Source: Costus lasius
Taxonomy: Eukaryota; Streptophyta; Magnoliopsida; Zingiberales; Costaceae
Reading direction: 5' to 3'
DNA: 64,000 nt
Assembly: GCA_027563935.2 (NCBI GenBank)
Contig: CM050452.1
Span: 34,790,850-34,854,849, forward strand
Part shown: positions 56,820-64,000 of the stretch, one piece after another
Layout: every line of letters begins with the position of its first letter
Numbering within the stretch: the first letter of the stretch is position 1
Translations under genes and position numbers: made by a program
Notes under the pieces: generated by a model
Told to the model about the DNA's origin: nothing
Databases searched by the model: none
Seen by the model: only the letters and a program-made list of their open reading frames with translations

Positions 56820-59263
56820 CTTAGTGCCAGAAGATCTAGAAATCGAAAGGACCTTTCGAACTCAAAGGAAAATCTAGGATCAATAGCTTGAGGAGCCCCA
56901 TCCAACAAATCTACAATGGACTAGACTCGTTCGCTGAAGGACTTTGCTACACTGAACGTACAGGGCTTATACTCCAGCATTGCTCGACCGGCAGTCGAAG
57001 CAGATAAAGCCAGCCCTCGTGCATATGGTTCAGCAGAACCAGTTCAGCGGATCACCTCAAGATGACCCTAATCTTCATCTGTCCATTTTCTTATAATATT
57101 GTGATACCCTAAAGATTAATGAGGTAACATCTGATGTTATACGCTTACAACTCTTTCCTTTTTCCCTCAGGGATGGCACGCGGGCATGGTTACAATCCCT
57201 CCCGCAAGGCTCCATCACAACATGGGATCAGCTTTCCCATGCTTTCCTCTCCAAGTATTTTCCATCGAGCAAGACTGCTCAATTGAGGAACCAGATAATG
57301 AATTTTAGCCAAAGGGAAGGGGAGTCATTTTACGAGGCTTGGGACCACTATAAGGAGTTGCTGAGAATGTGCCCATACCACGGGCTTGAAAAATGGGTAT
57401 TAGTCCTTTTATAACGGTCTCCTGTATAATACATGTTTATCTATAGATGCAGCCGCGAGAGGAGCACTAATGAACAAGAATGTCGACAATGCCATGAATT
57501 TGATCGAAGACATGACTCTGAATCACTACTAGTAGACGAGCGAGAGAAAAGTCTCGGTAAGAGGAGGAGGTAAGCATGATCTCGATATGTTGAGTTCGTT
57601 GGCAACAAAGGTTGCTTCTTTGTCACACCAACTAACTTTGATGAATTTTCATACATCATTTATTAATTCTATTTCATGTGAAGTTTGTGGAAATCCTGGA
57701 CATAGTGCTACTAACTGCCAGATTATGGCTCCCTCTTCTTCTGATCTATCTTTAGACGAGGTTAATACTATGCAACAAGATCAGAAGAACTAGAATGACC
57801 CATTTTCAGGCACAAACAACCCCGGGAGGAGGAATCATCCAAACTTCTCCTACCGGAGCACTTAGAACCAAGAAAATCCACCGAACTTTAACAATCAGGC
57901 TCAATAGGAAAATTATAGCAATCAGTTCTCTCATCCACATTTCAGGCAACTACTAGGATTTCAGCAAAGGCAGTTCAATCAGCCTCAGAAATCCAATCTA
58001 GAGTTATTATCGGAGAATTTCGTCACCACTTAGTCGAAGCGAAATGAAAGTGTTGACGAGTCCATCTGACAGTTAAATTCCATGGTGGATTCCTTGATTT
58101 CCCATTCCAAGATATTTGAGAACCAGATTGCTCAACAAGCCAGTTCATTAGGGAAACTTCCTTCTCAACCCGAGGCAAATCCAAGGGAGCACTACAACGC
58201 GATTATGACATGTAGTGGCACCTAGTTGGAGGATCCCAAGGTGGTGGCTAGAGAATGTATTGTTGGAGAGTCTAATGATGAAAGCATAGATGCCTAGTAT
58301 TCAGAGAAAATACCTATAGAGTCGGAGGTTAAGCAAGAGCTGGTCTTTATTCCTTCAATACCTCACACACCACTTGTTACTGGTCCTCAGAGGTTGGCCA
58401 CAGTATTGACAGGACACTATAGCTCATTCATTCAGTACCCACTGCCTACAAAGCTTAAAGATCTTGGCAGTTTTTTTTGTCTCTTGCAGTATCAACAAAT
58501 TTTCATTCGAGAGAGCACTCTATGATTTGGGGGCTAGTGTTAGTCTTATGCCTCTCTCTCTTTTCAAAAATTTGGATTTGGGAGACCTGACACCAACAAC
58601 TATATCCCTTCAGCTCGCAAATGGCTCTATACATCACCTAGTGGGAAAGTAGAGGATGTGCCAATTAAAGTCGGGGAACTCTTTGTCCCTGTGGACTTTA
58701 TAGTATTGGATATGACAGAGAATTCTAGACTACCGCTTATATTGGGCCGCCCTTTCCTTGCTACCGCTGGAGCAGTCATAAATGTTAAGAATGGGAAGCT
58801 GTCCCTGAACATCAGTGATACTATTTTAGACTTTAACCTTTCTGTTGATATGCCAGATTTATCTTTTTCAGGCTCATGCTGCAGCATTGAAGTAGTACTA
58901 GAGCTTGCCGAGTGTTCATGGGCCAAGCGGGATCTTATAGCATCCTACCTTTTCACCGATCTGGAAGAATGTGCCAAACAGATGAGAGAGGAAGTGACCA
59001 CCCCTGTAGACTTGTTCGATGCGAACCCCGACATTGGTTGCAAGAGGGTGTTACATGAAAGGGTTGATGATAAACATTTACTGGGCTTTGGGAAGAATGA
59101 CTTCAAAACTAAACCTATTTTTATTCAGCATTATTTGAGGACATTTTATACTGTACACCTATTATTATTGATGCTCATATCTATAGGTGTAAATTTTAGG
59201 CGACAAAGAAAGGGGCATTTACATGCCATTTCTTCCGCCTTTGATCCACCAGATGTATCATGA
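56820..59263 (+). pseudogene. gag: Element B gag-protease, heavily decayed; pol absent
   Basis: Athila-like Gag with protease. Parts recognisable in order: capsid region 56990-57480 (QQNQFSGSPQDDPNLHLS, a TTWDQLSHAFLSKYFPS block, REGESFYEAWDHYKEL); CCHC knuckle CEVCGNPGHSATNC near 57680-57720; the PSQPEANPREHYNAI block near 58165; an aspartic protease with YDLGASVSLMPLS near 58520 and LPLILGRPFLATA near 58730; and a C-terminal part ending at 59263. Several stops interrupt the capsid part, and one missing base near 58648 separates the two protease halves. Instead of reverse transcriptase, the ORF ends and the post-stop hairpin follows at once. Pol was therefore deleted, or this lineage never carried it. 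Confidence 0.8.
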
Positions 59264-59305
59264 TAAATAGACATTGGTCAAGCTAATGACCTTAAATGAG
59301 CACTT

Positions 59306-59323
59306 CTTGGGAGGCACCCCAAG
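59306..59323 (+). other. Hairpin after the B gag-protease stop
   Basis: CTTGGG-AGGCAC-CCCAAG, 6-bp stem, 43 bases after the stop. Same hairpin as at 19449 (C) and 63450 (D). Confidence 0.7.
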
Positions 59324-59522
59324 GATTTATCTTTTATTGTGTTGTATTTGTTTACAGACTTCTTTGTTGCTTATTATTGTAGTTGTCTGTTCTGTTTTCT
59401 TTTATTGTTTTTGTTTAGATATTCCTTTGTGATGTTCCATAGCATGATTTCTCATATTTTATTCATTGAATAGCATCTTATTGATAGTGGTAATTTTTAT
59501 AATTTTTCAGGGAATTTTTTGC

Positions 59523-59610
59523 TCATCGCCGAAGCGTTCACAGCTTGGCCGTGATAGCCTTCACGGCCGTGATCACCTCGTAGATGTAATCACGCAGCTT
59601 GCCGAAGTAG
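59523..59610 (+). repeat. CACGGCCGTG-type palindrome cluster in B
   Basis: TCACGGCCGTGA is a perfect 12-bp palindrome at 59561-59572, with imperfect relatives at about 59539-59555 (TTCACAGC..GGCCGTGA) and 59589-59605. It stands in the same relative place as the TACGG array of C (19560), but with a different core. Confidence 0.55.
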
Positions 59611-59613
59611 TCA

Positions 59614-59695
59614 TGATAGGTTGGCCGCAAGTGCATGGTTCTATCGCATAATAAAATAAGTATCGATCCCACAGGGATTAGGGGTCAAGTACTAA
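59614..59695 (-). mobile_element. Fragment E: end of a reversed Athila-like LTR
   Basis: TGATAGGTTGGCCGCAAG starts here and is the reverse complement of an LTR end of the B type; the next 80 bases (ATCGATCCCACAGGG) continue the LTR. It is cut by element D at 59696. The rest of E, if present, lies beyond the window. Confidence 0.65.
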
Positions 59696-59970
59696 TGTTG
59701 TGTCCGCAAGTGCACGGATACTTCGAAGTAATAAAAATATCGAACCACAGAGACCTACGTGTTAAGTACCAAATAGATGTTTTCTCACTAGCTAAGCAAA
59801 CCGAATATGATGCAGTAAAATATGCAGAAAAGTGTGCTAAAGGATGATCAGAGGGAAAAACTGGGACTAGGGTTTCAACGACCTTAATTCCAATTACTAG
59901 AAGGAAATAAAGGCTGCTAGTCTAATTTTGATATGACAAAGATATAATTTACTTGATAAAAGGATCATCT

Positions 59971-60136
59971 CGCTCTCGCGCAGACAATCATACAAAGGAC
60001 CAATCCTCACTCTCGTGCAAGATCTATCCAATGCTGAAAATAAGTAAATCATTGAACAAAGAACTCGAGGATCACTCTCGTGCATCCAAATTCTAAGTCA
60101 AACATCTCAAGTGGAATCTCAAGGATCACTCTCGTG
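59971..60136 (-). other. Mini-hairpins with GAGA loop in D LTR
   Basis: On the - strand: CACGAGAGTG at 60127-60136, 60073-60082 and 60008-60017, and CGCGAGAGCG at 59971-59980. They align with units 2 to 5 of element C. Stems of units 4 and 5 are swapped relative to C (C: CGC/GCG then CAC/GTG; D: CAC/GTG then CGC/GCG), pairing kept in all. Confidence 0.65.
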
Positions 60137-60611
60137 CATCCTGAAACTCAACACAGGTTCTACTAAAGGTTTTCTGACGACTCGATACTCAATCTCTTGC
60201 AGCATCAAATCAAGTCTAACACAATAACTCATCATAGATTCAAATTATCAACATGGCAATAAAATCACTAAAAATCAGAATTCAAAGAACAAACCTAATC
60301 TCTTACGATAAGTTCCAAACTCGATGATTTCTAGGGTTCCGAATTTCACAATCAACCTCTCGGTCTATTTCACAAAATTCTAAAATGTGCATGAAAATAT
60401 AACCTATGGAGAGTTAAAGACAAACATCACAGAAGTAGAATTATCATAACAAAACTATTCTGACAAAATAAAAGTTATCTAGTCATTACAAATCAAGGAA
60501 AATTACTCCCCATGTCCCATAAAAAGATCTAAGCTAGCATGGAGGAAAGATTACAATACACCATAGTTCAGATGATCAAAAATCAAAGAAAAAGGGAAGA
60601 AATTACAGAAC

Positions 60612-60641
60612 ACAGTGCTGTAATCGAAATTATAGCACCGT
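60612..60641 (-). other. 13-bp hairpin in D LTR
   Basis: On the - strand, arms ACGGTGCTATAAT and ATTACAGCACTGT close a TTCG loop, with one G-T and one A-C pair. It corresponds in position to the C hairpin at 16769, with different arm and loop sequence. Confidence 0.6.
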
Positions 60642-61000
60642 AATTGCTTTGAAACTCGATGAACAGTAGCAGCGCCCACTGTTTCATTGATTTCTCCCTC
60701 GATCGGACTCCAAATGCTCTAAAACTTCTGGTGTATGCTCTCCAACTCTAGACAAAGCTTCAGTGTAAATATCACAACCTGAGGTGGCCTTTACACCTCT
60801 CAGCGAGAGGCCGAACCCTAATCGCCTCTCTGTCAATTGCTCCCTCGATTGGTGATAAAAATTCCCCCTTCCACTTCCTGAGTCTTCTCCTCTTAAATAC
60901 GAGTTCGTCACTTCTTTCGGATCTCAATTTGGACTTCCGGATCAAAAGTTATGGCCCGCGCAAGAATCAGCCCGAAAAAGTTGCGAATCTGGTTTAAAAA

Positions 61001-61325
61001 TACGGTACCGTATTCGGATTACGGCAGTGCCGTATTTTCCTTCTGTAAGTTCTGGGCAGAAAATACGGTACCGTGACAATGTCACCCGAATATACGGCAG
61101 TGCTGTATTCTCGCTGAAACTTTCTGGTTGAAATTGCTGCAAAATACGGTACCGTGTAGTTTCATACGGCAGTGCCGTATTCGTATCAAACTTTTCTGGT
61201 CTAAAATGCTGAATAATACGGTACCATGTAGTTTCATACGATAGTGCCGTATTTCACCCAAGTCTTCTGCTGAGAAATATGGTACCGTGAGAGTTTGTCC
61301 AGAAAATACGGTAGTGCTGTATTTC
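61001..61325 (-). repeat. TACGG palindrome array in D LTR
   Basis: Perfect TACGGTACCGTA at 61001-61012 and TACGGCAGTGCCGTA at 61020-61034, with further TACGGTACC-type cores near 61064, 61144, 61216 and 61278, each followed by a GGCAGTGC-type core. Spacing is 62-80 bp. Confidence 0.8.
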
Positions 61326-61579
61326 TGCAATTTAGCTCCGAATTTCATGAAAATTGATGGGTAGTTTCGTTTTGACGTTTGGAATCTATTGGTGTGCTCA
61401 AATCTTCCAAAATCCATCAAAATATGGCACTTTTAACCTGAAAATGATCAAAAATAAGAAGTGTTATAGATTTTGCAATATTGGACAATTAAGGCTTAAA
61501 AACAAGCAAAAGAGCATAATTATGACACAAAAAGACACATGATATGACACAAAATATACTATGAATTTTGGTGTCATCA

Positions 61580-63449
61580 AACACATAAGGCTCAAACTTT
61601 GCTTGTCCTCAAGCAAATAAATAAGAACAATACTAAGTATGGAAAATATGCTCTTTTATGAAAAATAAATTTCTAAATATAATCACTCATGAAATATTCC
61701 ACCAACTTTTTGCACAAAATTTCAGATAAATACATCGTCCTCTGAATTTAATCTTTAAGATCTACAACTTTGATCAAATAAAACTTCGCAACTCGCATAA
61801 TGAAAAGAATCTCAGTCTCATGATTTCACCTTTGTTTCAGTTTAAATCTATCATACCTTTGTTTACAGGAATAAATTCTCCAAGATCTTTTTCCACACAG
61901 AACCTCTCTTTTCTTGCCCCTCTTTTATTATTATTATTATTATTTTTTTATTTCTGCATATACCCACATAGATACATACTTTTTATTTTGGACTTCAACT
62001 CTTGTCTTAGGTACCACTGTCAATTTTACACAGTGCCAAGTAGAGGAGTCATTGTTATTATTTTTCTTCTCTCTTTTTTTTATATAGACTTCAACCCATC
62101 TCTTAGGTACCACTGTCAATTTTACACAGTGCCAAGTAGGGGAGTCTCTCACTATTTTTGTGGATCCTGGATTCTCTCTTCCCAACAAATAATAAGATAA
62201 ATCAAACATTAACTAGGCAAATCAATTGACATTAATTCAAAAATTACACTCATGTGCTCATTTTATTCAAGAAAGATGCTTCACTCTTAGATCGCATTCA
62301 TTAAACAACATACCTACCCAAAACCCTATGCATCAATCAATGAAAAATTTCAACAAGTAGATATATATTAAAGAAATAAATTCAGCATATAGGAATATTT
62401 TCATTCACAGGCATTAGCATGAACTTTCATAATCAATGTTTAATCTACACATCTCTTATCTCATGGATTCAAGTCATAAAAATTTTTAAACCTCAAAATA
62501 TGTCAAAATCAATGCAAAAGGTGTGAAGCATGAAACTCATAGAATCATAGTCAAAAGTGTGACATGATAGATTCAAGCAACCTCGTATAATAGAAATCTC
62601 AATAAGTGATACAATCAAAAGCAAATCAAAGATGCAACCATATGAATTAATCATGAATACAAGAGAGTGCAAACAATACTCACAAAACTATATAGCAAGC
62701 TCTGACCAAAGATACATAAGGCTTAGACCAAAAATAGTGTCGGGGCAGATGCTACTAGGTCCAAAGATGTGCCTTTTGAAAAAAATTATCTGCAAAATTT
62801 AAGATACATAAGGCTCAGATCAAAAAATAATCTCTTACTTAAATCAAACGAAAATAGAACAATAATCTTTTCAAAGGGAAATCAGAGGTATCATCAATGG
62901 TCCAAAAGGGTGCAGGTGAAAAGATCTAATGCAAGCGAGAAGCAGATATGGAACAGAAGCTAGCTGAAGAGCTACTAGCAATGATGATGGTGCCGACAGT
63001 AGAGTGAGTAATCTCTAGTGGCCTGCTAGAGAATACAGTCATAGAGGTGAGGTCGTCGGCCGGTGGGTGCAAGAAATAACACTGCACATAAAATCAAAGT
63101 CAATGATAAAGAGTCTACTGCATAAATAAATAAAATCATGGAATAAGAGGCAGTAAGAGAAATAAGAATCTGCTGATGGTATAATCCAGTGTCGACGGCT
63201 GGAAACAGTGATGTCAGAGGCAAATGCAGTGGTAGCTAGAGGTGGAAGACAGTTGCTTTTGAAGATTTCTGGATTTGGAAGCAAAAGAAGCAAAAACTCT
63301 CAGGATGAAATCAGACCAAGATTACGGCACTGTAAAGCAGATTACGGCAGTGCCATATTTTGCACAAAATTTTATTTTTCCCTACAAAAAGAAAAAAAAA
63401 ACTTAGAAATAAACTAAAATAAAAAAAAATTTAAGCAAAGGTAAAAGTG
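61580..63449 (-). other. 3' noncoding part of element D
   Basis: It matches C 19470-21794 and 52782-52988 in reverse. It includes the two stem-loops at 62015-62035 and 62111-62131, the ACATAAGGCT motif at about 61582, 62713 and 62804, and palindromes near 63322-63357 (only partly kept). No convincing gene is present. Confidence 0.65.
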
Positions 63450-63467
63450 CTTGGGTTGCCTCCCAAG
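63450..63467 (-). other. Hairpin after the D ORF stop
   Basis: On the - strand CTTGGG-AGGCAA-CCCAAG, 6-bp stem, about 45 bases after the ORF stop. Conserved with B and C. Confidence 0.7.
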
Positions 63468-63509
63468 AAGCGCTAATTTTAGGTCCATAGCTTGACCTAA
63501 ACTCGAATA

Positions 63510-64000
63510 TCATGGCGAAGCAGGTGAATCAGTTCCAAAGTATAAAGCATATAATTTTCTACATTTACTTTTTCCCAAAAGATTAGCCACTAATCCAAAT
63601 ATCCAAAATTTCAAATAAATCATGATTGACGTGGCTTTCTTAAATATGCAGAATTTAAAATCAAAATTTTCAAATCCACTCAAAGTAATCTTTATGATCT
63701 TCCTATGTTTGTCAAAAAGCAAAATCATTAGTCCTTTTTTCAAATTAATATTTTCAATAGCAATAACAAAAGGACTTAGATCAAAAGAATCAAGCATTGG
63801 ATCATCAAAATAGTCTTTCTGTCTCAAATTAGGTTCCTCAATAAAGCATAATTTTTCAAATAAATCAGTAGACATGGGCAAAGCATCAGAGTGAGATTCA
63901 TTCAAATCCTTTTCAATTTCCTCATGTTCATCATCAAATAATTTAGCAACATTAAAGTCAAGATGAGACTCTTCAAAATCAAATTCCTCATGCCTCCCCA
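63510..64000 (-). CDS. C/D-family acidic protein, C-terminal part, runs off the window
   Basis: Function unknown. The frame is open from the right edge to the stop at 63510, about 163 codons visible. It joins the acidic region (HEEFDFEESHLDFNVAKLFDD, then EIEKDLNESHSD) and the conserved C-terminal domain (CFIEEP, IENINLKKGLMILLFDKHRK, FWIFGLVANLLGKSKC, ALYFGTDSPASP) in one frame, where element C needs a frameshift. The C-terminal domain is clearly similar between C and D, most strongly over the IENINLKKG block. A hydrophobic stretch FWIFGLVANLL could be membrane-associated or simply a core helix. The start lies outside the window. Confidence 0.65.
   Translation of the reverse strand, partial: GRHEEFDFEESHLDFNVAKLFDDEHEEIEKDLNESHSDALPMSTDLFEKLCFIEEPNLRQKDYFDDPMLDSFDLSPFVIAIENINLKKGLMILLFDKHRKIIKITLSGFENFDFKFCIFKKATSIMIYLKFWIFGLVANLLGKSKCRKLYALYFGTDSPASP

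Larger units (their letters stand above)
59696..61579 (-). repeat. 3' LTR of element D
   Basis: 1884 bp; on the - strand it starts TGATGACACC and ends ACACAACA. It contains the mini-hairpins, long hairpin and palindrome array listed separately. Confidence 0.85.
59696..64000 (-). mobile_element. Element D: second pol-less Athila-like element, partial
   Basis: Reverse orientation. LTR 59696-61579, internal part 61580-64000, continuing past the window. It aligns with element C through the LTR, the 3' noncoding part, the palindromes, the post-stop hairpin and the acidic ORF. The 5-base flank at 59691-59695 is ACTAA; the other flank is outside, so the duplication cannot be checked. Its LTR end matches element A exactly over 26 bases. 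Confidence 0.85.

Overview
The window is plant nuclear DNA, almost certainly an angiosperm pericentromeric or other heterochromatic block, because nearly all of it is LTR retrotransposons inserted into one another. No cellular gene could be recognised. The element types are Ty1/copia with an initiator-Met tRNA primer site and a single 1294-residue gag-pol, a Ty3/gypsy chromovirus (Tekay/Del-like, 3.5 kb LTRs, C-terminal chromodomain-like tail), and Athila-like Ty3/gypsy relatives with an Asp-tRNA type primer site. I cannot name the species. Layout, left to right. Element A (Athila-like, + strand) starts before the window; its LTR end, primer site and gag occupy 1-12590. Its gag is split by a solo copia LTR (887-2588, - strand, TSD GAGCC) and by a complete young copia element, copia-1 (2678-11739, TSD GAGGA). 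From 12591 to 15720 is sequence I cannot assign, with a pyrimidine-rich tandem repeat. Element B (Athila-like, + strand) begins with an LTR end and primer site at 15721-15798. Element C, a pol-less Athila-like element, sits inside the B primer site (15799-54900, TSD CCGGG). Inside C lies copia-2 (21800-52776, TSD TATAC). Inside copia-2 lie two - strand Ty3/gypsy copies, gypsy-1 (24859-35990, TSD CTCGT) and gypsy-2 (36598-47308, TSD GCCGC). Element B resumes at 54906, carries another solo copia LTR (55060-56781, TSD CCAAT) and a decayed gag-protease gene, and is then cut by a fragment of a reversed LTR (E, 59614-59695) and by element D (59696 to beyond the right edge, - strand), a second copy of the C type. 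How the parts relate. copia-1 has two visible differences between its 1687 bp LTRs and an open gag-pol, so it may be mobile. copia-2 had the same 1294-codon frame until gypsy-2 split it. The two gypsy copies have near-identical LTRs but carry different, non-overlapping internal deletions (about 598 bp of reverse transcriptase in one, about 1103 bp of gag-protease-RT in the other), so they were probably copied in trans or damaged during reverse transcription. The most interesting candidate system is the C/D family: it lacks recognisable reverse transcriptase, RNase H and integrase in the parts seen, encodes an acidic zinc-knuckle protein shared by both copies, and carries a set of small hairpins and palindrome arrays, several showing paired base changes between copies or repeats. 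Those structures could be RNA packaging, dimerisation or stability signals, but that is inference.
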